Both the position numbers and the translations under genes were made by a program. Below the pieces are notes generated by a model, which worked only from the letters and a program-made list of their open reading frames with translations, was not told the origin of the DNA and searched no databases. From contig JAEWTV010000065.1 of assembly GCA_023397675.1 (NCBI GenBank), forward strand, positions 124,001 to 188,000: a DNA stretch of 64,000 nt. Direction: 5' to 3'. This DNA comes from Bacillota bacterium (GTDB taxonomy: Bacteria > Bacillota > Clostridia > Acetivibrionales > JANLFN01). Positions 1-7,931 of this stretch are shown here, one piece after another; the stretch's first letter is position 1, and each line of letters begins with the position of its first letter.

Positions 1-814
1 AACGCTTTCTCTGCTTCCAGGATTGCTTAAGTGTTAGGGGCTTCTCATCATATATAACTGCATCATGCGCCCAATATACCTTTAATCCGTTTACAACAAG
101 CTTCAATGTGTACTCAAGATCTTCTGTAAGACAGGTAGCTTTCCACCCAACTTTCTCAATAATTTCTGTTGAAAGCATAAAGCCTGTTCCTCCAAGGAGG
201 CAGCTAAGTCCAAGATAATATCTCGGCAGCTGTATCATTCTGTTTGAAATCCAGAATGCTATTGAATTATTCCCTGAAATCCATGTGTCTGAAGGATTTT
301 TGCTGTCCAGGTAACCCTGCACCACCTGATGTCCCATACAAAGATGCTTGTTCATTTCAAGGAGGAAATTCGGAGAAACGAGATTATCCGCATCAAATAT
401 GCAAACCCCATCGTAACGGGTCTTCATTTCGGATAACTTCTTGAACATCCACTCCATTGCATTACCTTTTCCCTTTTTAACCTGGTCGAAACGTTCATAA
501 ACCTTTGCACCGTATTTTCTAGACACTTCGGCTGTGCCGTCTGTACAGTTATCTGCAATAACAAATATATCAAACAATTCTCTGGGGTAATTCATGTTAA
601 ACAAACTTTTGATTATAGCCGGAATTACAGCTTCTTCATCATGAGCGGCTACCAGCAGCGCAAACCTGTTTTTTGCAGGAAATTCCTCGCCCTTTGGTTC
701 CTTTTTTCTTTTCCATGCAAACATTGAAATAACTAGGTAATAACCAAAAATTCCTATCAGTACCACCTGAAAAAGTATTAACCCTATGGTACCCAGTATA
801 TCATACCAATACAT
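1..814 (-). CDS. Membrane glycosyltransferase, family 2 (3' part beyond window)
   Basis: The reading frame runs off position 1, so only the N-terminal ~271 residues are visible. It opens with one transmembrane segment (about residues 8-32). A GT-A nucleotide-sugar domain follows: the start LLVAAHDEEAVIP, the FVIADNCTDGTAE strand, a DXD-like FDADN, the acceptor-site TEDLEY (ED motif) and QSWKQRKR, which begins a QxxRW motif. These are the landmarks of processive or dolichol-phosphate-mannose-like GT2 enzymes that make extracellular polysaccharides. The ATG at 814 is preceded by GGGAG. The gene is transcribed away from clpC and separated from it by ~500 bp. The acceptor and sugar cannot be read from the sequence. 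Confidence 0.85.
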   Translation of the reverse strand, partial: MYWYDILGTIGLILFQVVLIGIFGYYLVISMFAWKRKKEPKGEEFPAKNRFALLVAAHDEEAVIPAIIKSLFNMNYPRELFDIFVIADNCTDGTAEVSRKYGAKVYERFDQVKKGKGNAMEWMFKKLSEMKTRYDGVCIFDADNLVSPNFLLEMNKHLCMGHQVVQGYLDSKNPSDTWISGNNSIAFWISNRMIQLPRYYLGLSCLLGGTGFMLSTEIIEKVGWKATCLTEDLEYTLKLVVNGLKVYWAHDAVIYDEKPLTLKQSWKQRKR

Positions 815-1163
815 AATAAAAACTCCCTATATTTTAAACATAATTGTTCAACTTTTCTTCTCATCGTATTTAATGGAAAAGCTGCCAGGTTTCATAAAAA
901 AACACACAATAAAAACAATAGTATATTTTGAACTTGTTGTCAAAGTTCATTTTCAGATATTTACGATACATATATTAGCATTTACCTAAATAGAGGTAAA
1001 AGATTATAAAAAAATGAAGGATAATTGGTGATATTGTTAAATATCTCACTAAGTCTTGTATACAAGATACTTTGTCAACCTTTTAATCTATTCATTTGTC
1101 TACATTTGAGCTTATACTAATTCACAAGAATAATCAAAAAATTAATATTTTCCTAGACAAATA

Positions 1164-1202
1164 AAAATCCATCATGTCTGGCATAAAGACATGATGGATT
1201 TC
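1164..1202. terminator. Strong stem-loop, probable terminator of the clpC operon
   Basis: A 14-15 bp perfect stem (AAATCCATCATGTCT paired with AGACATGATGGATTT) surrounds a 7-nt loop. T-rich DNA lies on both sides, so it can act on either strand. It lies ~110 bp past the clpC stop on the minus strand, and the nearest upstream gene that needs termination is clpC. Confidence 0.7.
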
Positions 1203-1234
1203 AAATTTTTAATTCAACTTATTTATATAGGATG

Positions 1235-1305
1235 AAGTAAATTTCTTATACATCATTTGCATTTCAAAAGCCAAATACAAACGGGTATCAAATTAGAATT
1301 TACTT
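1235..1305. repeat. 71-bp palindromic repeat, copy 1
   Basis: The ends are AAGTAAATT and its complement AATTTACTT. An inner pair, ATTTGCATTT with an imperfect AAATACAAAC, shows the same arrangement as the other two copies, where AAATGCAAAT is perfect. The copy ends 8 bp past the clpC stop codon. Matching copies are at 5444-5514 and 11019-11086. The short size, terminal inverted repeats and absence of coding capacity suggest a miniature mobile element or a REP-like sequence. Confidence 0.8.
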
Positions 1306-1312
1306 TATCCCA

Positions 1313-3802
1313 TTAATCAGGATTTTTTACTGTTGCTATGGAAGTAGTACTTTTACGGCCTTGCGTTTTATTCTTTTTACTGAGTACAACCTGGTCATCC
1401 TTTATATCAATAACAACTTCATCTCCCGAAGTTACCTTGCCTTCAAGTATTTCCTCCGCAAGACGGTCCTCAATCATACTTTGGATAGACCTTCTGAGAG
1501 GTCTTGCCCCATAGATCTGGTCATAGCCCTTCTTTGCCAGGAAGGTTTTTACCTCGTCAGTAAGCTCAAGTCCAATTCCGTTCTGCTTAAGTCTCTTAAT
1601 TAGGCCTCCCAACATTATGCCCACTATATTTCTAAGGTGTTCCTCTTCAAGCGGATGGAATACTATAACCTCATCTACCCTATTAAGGAATTCAGGCCTG
1701 AAAGTCTTTTTCAATTCACCCATTACATTATTCTTCATATCTTCGTAGTTTCGGGCCTTTTCATCCCCACCGACAGAGAATCCCATCCGCTTTGGCTCTG
1801 TAATAAGCCTTGCTCCTACGTTCGAAGTCATAATGATTACAGTATTCCTGAAGTCTATAGTTCTCCCCTGAGAGTCTGTAAGCCTTCCATCTTCCAGAAT
1901 TTGCAGCAATATATTGAATACATCCGGATGTGCTTTTTCTATTTCGTCAAACAATACAACCGAATATGGCTTTCTTCTTACCTTCTCGGTAAGCTGCCCT
2001 CCTTCTTCGAACCCAACATAACCCGGAGGTGCTCCTATAAGCCTTGCCACAGTATGCTTTTCCATGTATTCCGACATATCAATTCTTATAATTGAATTTT
2101 CATCACCGAACAAAGCCTCTGCTAAAGCTTTGCTGAGCTCGGTCTTACCAACACCGGTCGGTCCAAGGAATATAAATGAACCAACAGGTCTCTTGGGATC
2201 CTTAAGCCCAACACGACCCCTTCTGATGGCTTTTGAAACAGCCTTTACGGCTTCGTCCTGTCCTACAACCCTAAGATGCAAAACATCTTCCATCTTTCTT
2301 AGTCTTTCGGATTCTTCTTCGGCAAGCTTTTTAACAGGTATTCCTGTCCAGCTTGCAACAATTTCGGCTATATCGTCTTCGGTCACAGTATCGGTATTGG
2401 TCTGATGCTTCTGTTGCCAATCGCTCTTGGCCTTTTCAAGGTCTGTCTTGAGTTTCTGTTCCTCATCTCTGATACGGGCAGCTTTTTCAAATTCCTGACA
2501 TCTTATTGAATCTTCCTTTTCCTTTGCAAGCCTCTCAACCTTTGTCTCCAGTTCCTTTAGATCAGGCGGAGCTGTAAAGGATTTGAGCCTTACCCTGGAT
2601 GCAGCTTCATCTATAAGGTCAATTGCCTTATCTGGCAGGAACCTGTCGGTAATATACCTGTCTGAGTATTTTACAGCTGCATCAAGAGCATCGTCAGTTA
2701 TTTTTACCCTGTGGTGTGCTTCATACTTGTCCCTTACGCCCTTCAATATTTCATATGCTTCTTCCTTTGTAGGTTCACCTACGGTAATTGGCTGGAATCT
2801 TCTTTCAAGTGCAGCGTCCTTTTCAACATGCTTTCTGTATTCATCAAGGGTTGTTGCACCAATTACCTGTATTTCACCCCTTGCAAGCAGCGGCTTTAAA
2901 ATATTACTTGCATCGATAGCACCTTCTGCCGCACCCGCACCGATTATGGTATGCATTTCATCTATGAAAAGAATTACATTTCCGGCTTTTCTTATTTCTT
3001 CAATAGCTTTTTTAAGTCTTTCTTCAAATTCACCTCTGTATTTGGCTCCAGCAACCATTGATGAAAGATCAAGCGTTACAACTCTTTTTTCCTTCAGAAT
3101 TTCAGGAATGTTGCCTTCAACTATCTTCTGGGCGAGCCCTTCTGCAATAGCTGTCTTACCGACACCAGGTTCTCCGATGAGGCAAGGATTGTTTTTAGTC
3201 CTTCTTGAAAGTATCTGGATAACTCTTTCTATTTCCTTGTCACGGCCTATTACAGGGTCAAACTTACCTTCCTTGGCCATTTCGGTAAGGTCACGGCCAA
3301 ACTGGTTAAGCGTTGGGGTATTTGAATAACTTGCGCTGTTTCTTGGTTCACCCGAAGACCCCGGTGTTTCTTCATTCAGGATTTTCACTATTTCATTAAG
3401 AAGCTTGGAAGGGTCTACCCCTAAATCCATAAGAATCCTTACAGCAACGCTTTCTCCCTCCTTCATGATTCCAAGAAGCAGGTGTTCAGTTCCTATATAG
3501 TTATGTCCAAGCCTTCTGGCTTCCCTGAACGACAATTCGAGCACTCTTTTTGTTCTGGGTGTAAACCCGAGAGGCTGCTGGCCGGTTTCTTCACCTCTGC
3601 CTATAAGCTCTTCTATTTCCTTTAAAACCTTATCTTCAACAACTCCCTGTCCCTGCAAAACCCTTGCAGCAACTCCCGTGCCTTCTCTTACAAGCCCGAG
3701 CAGGATATGTTCAGTTCCTACATAATTATGACCAAGCTGCATAGCACTTTCCTGAGAATATGCTATAGCTTTTTCCGCTTTTTCAGTAAAACGTCCGTAC
3801 AT
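1313..3802 (-). CDS. clpC: ATP-dependent Clp protease ATP-binding subunit ClpC
   Basis: HSP100/AAA+ unfoldase that feeds substrates, including McsB-phosphorylated arginine proteins, to ClpP. The 829-residue frame has the full ClpC order. Two Clp_N repeats lie at ~1-150. The first AAA+ module has GEPGVGKT near residue 214 and the Walker B string VILFIDEMHT. A UVR/coiled-coil middle domain lies at ~420-460. The second AAA+ module has GPTGVGKT and VVLFDEIEKAHPDVF, followed by a ClpB-D2-type C-terminus. I chose the ATG at 3802 (MYGRFTEKAEKA) because AAAGGAG precedes it; a start 30 bases upstream lacks a site. It is the last gene of ctsR-mcsA-mcsB-clpC, 22 bp after mcsB, and is expected to be under CtsR. 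Confidence 0.98.
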   Translation of the reverse strand: MYGRFTEKAEKAIAYSQESAMQLGHNYVGTEHILLGLVREGTGVAARVLQGQGVVEDKVLKEIEELIGRGEETGQQPLGFTPRTKRVLELSFREARRLGHNYIGTEHLLLGIMKEGESVAVRILMDLGVDPSKLLNEIVKILNEETPGSSGEPRNSASYSNTPTLNQFGRDLTEMAKEGKFDPVIGRDKEIERVIQILSRRTKNNPCLIGEPGVGKTAIAEGLAQKIVEGNIPEILKEKRVVTLDLSSMVAGAKYRGEFEERLKKAIEEIRKAGNVILFIDEMHTIIGAGAAEGAIDASNILKPLLARGEIQVIGATTLDEYRKHVEKDAALERRFQPITVGEPTKEEAYEILKGVRDKYEAHHRVKITDDALDAAVKYSDRYITDRFLPDKAIDLIDEAASRVRLKSFTAPPDLKELETKVERLAKEKEDSIRCQEFEKAARIRDEEQKLKTDLEKAKSDWQQKHQTNTDTVTEDDIAEIVASWTGIPVKKLAEEESERLRKMEDVLHLRVVGQDEAVKAVSKAIRRGRVGLKDPKRPVGSFIFLGPTGVGKTELSKALAEALFGDENSIIRIDMSEYMEKHTVARLIGAPPGYVGFEEGGQLTEKVRRKPYSVVLFDEIEKAHPDVFNILLQILEDGRLTDSQGRTIDFRNTVIIMTSNVGARLITEPKRMGFSVGGDEKARNYEDMKNNVMGELKKTFRPEFLNRVDEVIVFHPLEEEHLRNIVGIMLGGLIKRLKQNGIGLELTDEVKTFLAKKGYDQIYGARPLRRSIQSMIEDRLAEEILEGKVTSGDEVVIDIKDDQVVLSKKNKTQGRKSTTSIATVKNPD

Positions 3803-3824
3803 ATTTATCACTCCTTTAAGTGCA

Positions 3825-4853
3825 TTATTCAAAAGCCAAACTTTTTCTTACCATTTCAGCACGTTTAATGTCCCTCTCATCGGGATTTAACAGCTTACCT
3901 GAATTTTTTTGCAGATTTGCCGGCTGAATTGAGACCAATAAATTATCCAAAGTCTCTTTTTTAATATTCATAATTATACCCATATCCACTCCGAGTCTAA
4001 CATCAGATAAAAGTTTTAAAGCCTCCTCGGTAGATAGGATTCTTGCGTTTGAGACAAGCCCCAATGAGCGGTAAACCTTGTCCTCAAACCTGTACGAGTT
4101 TTGCTTGAGCAAATCATTCCTAAGTGTTCTTTCCTGGTCTACAATTTGCTCAACAATCCTTGTAATACTTGATACTATCTCTTCTTCACTCTGGCCCAGA
4201 GTTACCTGGTTTGAAATCTGAAACATGTTTCCTGAAGCTTCGCTGTTCTCACCATAAAGGCCTCTTACAGCTACACCAAGCTTTCTGCAGGCTTCGAGCA
4301 GGTTTTTTATATATCCGGTCATTGTAAGTGCAGGCAAATGCAGCATTGCGGATGCCCTTATACCTGTGCCTGCATTTGTGGGGCAGCAGGTAAGATACCC
4401 ATAATCCCGGCTGAATGCGAAATCTACCTTTTCCTCGAGAATATTGTCAACCTCGCTGCAGCTTTTCCACGCATCATTTATCCTCATTCCTGGATAAATA
4501 CACTGGAGCCTGACATGATCCTCTTCATTTATCATAATGCTTATTGTACCGTCACCACTGAGCAGAACCCCTCGTTCTCTGGAGCTTTCAGCCATATCCG
4601 GGCTTATAAGGTGTTTTTCCAGCAGAACCTGTCTATTAAGCGGATCAAGCTGCCCTACATCAATATAGGTAAATTTGCTCTTCTGACTTTTTTTACTATT
4701 TAAAACAGATTCTCTTACACGGTCCAAAACCTTTAATTCGTACTCCCGAGTCATTTTTAACGGGAACGGGAAATCATTCAAATTGCGTGCAAGTCTCACC
4801 CTGCTGCTTATTACAACATCTGAACCATTGTTATCCAAAGGCGTACCTGGCAT
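3825..4853 (-). CDS. mcsB: Protein-arginine kinase McsB
   Basis: ATP:guanido phosphotransferase-family enzyme that phosphorylates arginines on CtsR and on misfolded proteins, marking them for ClpC-ClpP. Visible signatures are the N-terminal SSRVRLARN and the catalytic-cysteine loop CCPTNAGTGIRAS near residue 175. The length, about 342 residues, is normal. A GTG at 4862 could also start the frame, but the GGGAGGTG stretch ideally positions the ATG at 4853. It lies between mcsA and clpC in the conserved stress operon. The C-terminal section (about 250-342) is the McsB-specific pArg-binding region in family members. Confidence 0.97.
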   Translation of the reverse strand: MPGTPLDNNGSDVVISSRVRLARNLNDFPFPLKMTREYELKVLDRVRESVLNSKKSQKSKFTYIDVGQLDPLNRQVLLEKHLISPDMAESSRERGVLLSGDGTISIMINEEDHVRLQCIYPGMRINDAWKSCSEVDNILEEKVDFAFSRDYGYLTCCPTNAGTGIRASAMLHLPALTMTGYIKNLLEACRKLGVAVRGLYGENSEASGNMFQISNQVTLGQSEEEIVSSITRIVEQIVDQERTLRNDLLKQNSYRFEDKVYRSLGLVSNARILSTEEALKLLSDVRLGVDMGIIMNIKKETLDNLLVSIQPANLQKNSGKLLNPDERDIKRAEMVRKSLAFE

Positions 4854-4886
4854 ACGATGCACCTCCCATAATCAAACTGTTACCAG

Positions 4887-5399
4887 TTATTTATTTCCTG
4901 TTTTATCAGCTTCAAGCTCTTTAATTCTGTCCCTCAGCTTAGCTGCATCTTCATATTCTTCTGCTTGAATTGCTTTGTTTAAAAGCTCCTTAAGCCTTTC
5001 AATATCATTAACTGTCTTGTTCTGCTGTGATTGTTTAACCGGTGTCTTGCCGCTGTGAACAGTATTTCCGTGAAGCTGCTTAAGAAGCGGATTAAGCCTG
5101 TCGCCAAACAGCTTATAACAGTTGCTGCATCCCAGCTTACCTGTCTTTTGAAATTCTTCATACGTCATACCGCATACATCACAAACCTTTTCCGGCACCC
5201 TGGGAATCTGAAATTCCTGATTTGAACCCAGGTTCAAAATCCCTGAAAAGAAATCACTTATGCTGAAAGGCGATTCAAAGCTGATTTGCCCCTGTTGGGA
5301 TGCACATTGTTCACACAGGTACATATCCATTTTCTTACTGTTTATTATTTGCGTAAAATGCACGCTTGCTGGCCTTTTCTGACACAACTGACACAACAT
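4887..5399 (-). CDS. mcsA: McsA, zinc-binding activator of McsB
   Basis: A 170-residue cofactor of the McsB kinase. Four CxxC-type pairs are visible (CQLC, CEQC, CDVC and CSNC), the zinc fingers typical of McsA. A UVR motif follows at the C-terminus (EDAAKLRDRIKELE, about 145-165), as in ClpC and UvrB. It lies 33 bp upstream of mcsB. Unusually, 234 bp including a palindromic repeat separate it from ctsR, so the transcript probably carries a folded inter-cistronic segment. Confidence 0.95.
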   Translation of the reverse strand: MLCQLCQKRPASVHFTQIINSKKMDMYLCEQCASQQGQISFESPFSISDFFSGILNLGSNQEFQIPRVPEKVCDVCGMTYEEFQKTGKLGCSNCYKLFGDRLNPLLKQLHGNTVHSGKTPVKQSQQNKTVNDIERLKELLNKAIQAEEYEDAAKLRDRIKELEADKTGNK

Positions 5400-5443
5400 A
5401 GTCTCACTCCCTGACTATTCTATCTTCAATACTATATATGTTA

Positions 5444-5514
5444 AAGTAAATTACTTATACGTCATTTGCATTTCTAAAGCCAAATGCAAATGGGTATCAA
5501 ATCAGAATTTACTT
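5444..5514. repeat. 71-bp palindromic repeat, copy 2, between ctsR and mcsA
   Basis: It has the same AAGTAAATT/AATTTACTT termini as copies 1 and 3. The inner pair ATTTGCATTT / AAATGCAAAT is perfect here. It is inserted inside the heat-shock operon, between ctsR and mcsA. A second small inverted repeat (AGTTGAATT at 5536-5544 with AATTCAACT at 5572-5580) lies between it and ctsR. The operon transcript would carry two consecutive hairpins here. Confidence 0.8.
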
Positions 5515-5633
5515 AATCATATTACAGATGTAATGAGTTGAATTAAAATCATTTATTCAAATTAAGTATTCAATTCAACTTATATAATATATTTCAGGAA
5601 AATCAAAATGTATCTTTTATGAAAGTTATTTTT

Positions 5634-6092
5634 CTATATTAAAAGGCTTGCAAGCATATTTTTAAGTATTGAAGCTCTTATAATATCCCTCGCCTGAGGC
5701 GGAACCCCCATAAGTGCTTTATCACTTACTGCTGCCTTTAAAATCAAGCCTTCTCTGTCTGTTACCACTTCATAATCCATAAAATTGTTTATAAAAGCTT
5801 CCGCAGTCTGCTGCGAAATGTTGTCCCCCATTGATGCAACAATATGCATCAGGTAATTACCTGCCTTTGAAATATTGACCCTTTTTATCCTGATGCAGCC
5901 TCCGCCGCCTCTTCTGCTTTCAACATAGAAGCCTCTCTCAACGGTGAAACGAGTATCAATAACATAATTGATCTGGGACGGTACACATTTGAACTGATTT
6001 GCAAGCTCATTCCTTTGAATTTCTATCATACCATCCGTATCATTCATAAGCTGCTTTATAAATGCCTCTATTAAATCACTTAGAATAGCCAT
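5634..6092 (-). CDS. ctsR: CtsR, transcriptional repressor of class III heat-shock genes
   Basis: A winged-helix repressor that binds tandem heptads overlapping promoters and releases them on heat or protein stress. The N-terminal winged helix (MAILSDLIEAFI, NQFKCVPSQINYVID) and the glycine-rich wing RRGGGGCIRI, the thermosensing loop of the family, are visible. The C-terminal part is the dimer and ClpC-contact region. I chose the ATG at 6092 because AAAGGTG lies 6 nt upstream; this gives 152 residues, normal for CtsR. A start at 6149 would lie inside the operator. It is the first gene of the operon and is autoregulated. Confidence 0.97.
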   Translation of the reverse strand: MAILSDLIEAFIKQLMNDTDGMIEIQRNELANQFKCVPSQINYVIDTRFTVERGFYVESRRGGGGCIRIKRVNISKAGNYLMHIVASMGDNISQQTAEAFINNFMDYEVVTDREGLILKAAVSDKALMGVPPQARDIIRASILKNMLASLLI

Positions 6093-6111
6093 TCCCATCA
6101 CCTTTTCTGAT

Positions 6112-6166
6112 TTTGACTTTCCTTGACCTTCAAAAACATTATACTGCAATTCACTTTTAATTTCAA
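6112..6166 (-). promoter_or_regulatory. ctsR promoter with CtsR operator
   Basis: On the minus strand, TTGAAA (6161-6166), a 17-nt spacer and TATAAT (6138-6143) form a near-consensus sigma-A promoter. Ten bases downstream, at 6112-6128, lies GGTCAAGGAAAGTCAAA. It fits the CtsR box (RGTCAAA-NAN-RGTCAAA) with one deviation. Its position over the transcription start suits repression. Confidence 0.9.
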
Positions 6167-6225
6167 CATTAAATTATTTTGTAGTTTTTGCAGATTTAAG
6201 ACTAATATTCCTCTTATTTGAGAAC

Positions 6226-6260
6226 AAAAAAAGTGCCGATTTGTTAAACCGGCACTTTTG
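6226..6260 (-). terminator. Intrinsic terminator of the CDF transporter gene
   Basis: On the minus strand, AAAAGTGCCG pairs with CGGCACTTTT across a 10-nt loop and is followed by a run of T. It begins just after the stop of the CDF gene at 6266. Confidence 0.9.
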
Positions 6261-6265
6261 AGACT

Positions 6266-7684
6266 TTAATCAGTTGAACCCATCGGTTCGAAATGAATAT
6301 GAACACTTTCTATATCACTTATGTTGTCACGTATTTTGTTTGTAATCCTTTTAGTGATCTGTTCCGTAACCTCTGTCGTATAGTCACCTTCAACTTCACA
6401 ATGAAGGAAAATTGTCAGCCTGTCTCCCTGCCTGTAAACCTTTATGTCATGACAATTAAGCGTTTCTGATACTTCCTTGATAAGACCGCAGATTTTTGTA
6501 ATAGTGTCTCCGCTGCTTTCTGTTATATCCTCAGCCTGTATGCTGCGACGATTAACATATTCAAAATTAACACTGACTTCAACCACATCACTTATTGCCT
6601 CTTCTATCAATCCGCCGATTGTATGTGAAAGCTCATGGGATTGGTTAAGGTTCATACGTTCCTTAACTTCAATGTGAATAGCAATATACTTTTTGCCTGA
6701 AATCTCATAAACATGGATATTGTGTATATTGGTACATACCGGGAATTTATCAACTATTTTCTTTACTACCTGATAAATCTCATTATCCTCGGTTCCTGCA
6801 ACATCAATAGGGTAAGTACTTATAACAATATCACTGTGTGCAATTTTCTGCTGCAACCTTCCCCTTATTTCATCCACTATTGAATGAACAACCCTGTGGC
6901 TTTCATTTCTGGCTATTCCAACGTTTAAGTCTATAAAATAGCTTGGACCGGAAGGTCTTATACGTACTTTTCCAACTTCCATGACACCTTTGACCTCATT
7001 AACCTCATGAAGCACATCATTGACCATTCCTTTGGGTGCAGTGTCCAGAAGTGCATCAATTGTCCTTTTACCAAGCTTTACACTTACCACTATTACCAGA
7101 GCCGACACACCAAGTGCCGCTATAGGGTCTGCATACTTAAACGCCGATATCTTAAGGAGATCGCCAGCACCAGCAAACAAAAGTCCTGCTATTACAACAT
7201 ATGAACTCCATACATCGGTTTCAAAATGCAGCGCATCCGCTTCCAATGCCTGACTTCCATATTTTTTTGCAGCCTTTTTAAGCATTCTCGCCCTTGATAT
7301 GTTAATAACAACCGAGAGTACCATAATTCCCATACCCCAAAGTGATTCTGAAAAGCTTACTATAACGAGGCCTCCGAAGAATAACCTATGAACCGCTTCA
7401 TATATAATCCATGCACATGTCACAAAAAGAAGGAAGGTTTCAATGAGTGCTGAAAAGCTCTCGATCTTTCCATGTCCATAATGGTGTTCCTTGTCCGCAG
7501 GCTTGTCAGACAGCCTTACAGCAAAGAATGTAACAACTGCTGCACATAAGTCTAGCAGCGAATGTGCCGCCTCAGACAAAATACCCAAGCTTCCCGTCAA
7601 GACACCAACAACAACTTTAATTACCGTTAGGAATACAGCTGCCACCACAGAACTGAATGCAACCTTTTGTTTTTCCCCTGTCAT
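6266..7684 (-). CDS. Cation diffusion facilitator (CDF) metal exporter with three C-terminal domains
   Basis: Proton-coupled efflux pump for divalent metals in the cytoplasmic membrane. The six-helix CDF core (about 10-215) carries both metal-site HxxxD motifs, AHSLLD in TM2 and LHFETD in TM5, plus the histidine string EHHYGHGK. The remaining ~250 residues look like three successive copies of the cytosolic ferredoxin-like metal-sensing domain (about 220-300, 310-385, 400-470), where one is usual. I used the ATG at 7684, preceded by GGAGG; a longer frame reaches 7828 but overlaps the riboswitch terminator. A probable NiCo riboswitch upstream suggests Co/Ni as the inducing metals. Confidence 0.92.
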   Translation of the reverse strand: MTGEKQKVAFSSVVAAVFLTVIKVVVGVLTGSLGILSEAAHSLLDLCAAVVTFFAVRLSDKPADKEHHYGHGKIESFSALIETFLLFVTCAWIIYEAVHRLFFGGLVIVSFSESLWGMGIMVLSVVINISRARMLKKAAKKYGSQALEADALHFETDVWSSYVVIAGLLFAGAGDLLKISAFKYADPIAALGVSALVIVVSVKLGKRTIDALLDTAPKGMVNDVLHEVNEVKGVMEVGKVRIRPSGPSYFIDLNVGIARNESHRVVHSIVDEIRGRLQQKIAHSDIVISTYPIDVAGTEDNEIYQVVKKIVDKFPVCTNIHNIHVYEISGKKYIAIHIEVKERMNLNQSHELSHTIGGLIEEAISDVVEVSVNFEYVNRRSIQAEDITESSGDTITKICGLIKEVSETLNCHDIKVYRQGDRLTIFLHCEVEGDYTTEVTEQITKRITNKIRDNISDIESVHIHFEPMGSTD

Positions 7685-7750
7685 TACTTTTACCTCCATA
7701 ATCGGATTTGAACTTTTAACTCCGGTCATGCTTAAAACAAAACAAGTGTC

Positions 7751-7866
7751 AAAAAAACCCGCATGACAAAATGTTTTGTCTGCGGGCCAACTTCTTATCT
7801 GCCCTTTGGACCCAGCCCCATGTATCATTTAATAATGATACATCGCCTGCTCAACTGTCCAATTGC
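7751..7866 (-). promoter_or_regulatory. Probable NiCo (czcD-type) riboswitch with terminator
   Basis: The leader of the CDF gene, read on the minus strand. A closing stem pairs CAATT (7861-7865) with AGTTG (7788-7792). Inside are GGACAG, GAGCAGG, a long hairpin (GATGTATCAT / ATGATACAT), GGGTCC and GGGCAG, resembling the GG(R)CAG-type junction segments of NiCo riboswitches. A perfect intrinsic terminator follows immediately (CCCGCA-GACAAAA / TTTTGTC-TGCGGG and seven T, 7751-7786). Its upstream arm abuts the aptamer, as expected for an OFF-by-default transcriptional switch. The manganese (yybP-ykoY) motif is not seen. A covariance-model match would settle the class. Confidence 0.72.
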
Positions 7867-7931
7867 TTTAACCAGTAATTTATCTTTAAAAAGTATATAT
7901 TATGCCAATGTTGTTAGTCAAGGATAACCTT

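Larger units (their letters stand above)
815..1312. other. Intergenic region, 498 bp, no gene seen
   Basis: AT-rich spacer between the glycosyltransferase start and the clpC stop. No frame has a ribosome-binding site and family resemblance. It contains the stem-loop at 1164-1202 and repeat copy 1 at 1235-1305. The stretch nearest 814 presumably carries the promoter of the glycosyltransferase, but I could not fix one convincingly. Confidence 0.6.

Noticed and set aside
2583..3329. 248-codon open frame on the plus strand inside clpC
   Set aside because: It lies fully antisense to a well-conserved coding sequence, has no ribosome-binding site and a serine/isoleucine-rich, low-complexity translation typical of shadow frames.
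3803..3832. Longer ClpC start at 3832
   Set aside because: The ATG at 3802 has a clear AAAGGAG and the family N-terminus MYGRFTEKA; the extension has neither.
7685..7828. N-terminal extension of the CDF protein
   Set aside because: The extra 48 codons overlap the riboswitch terminator, are not membrane-like, and the ATG at 7684 has a GGAGG site.
7788..7866. Manganese (yybP-ykoY) riboswitch for the CDF leader
   Set aside because: The characteristic manganese-site loops were not found, while the GG(R)CAG-type segments fit NiCo better.
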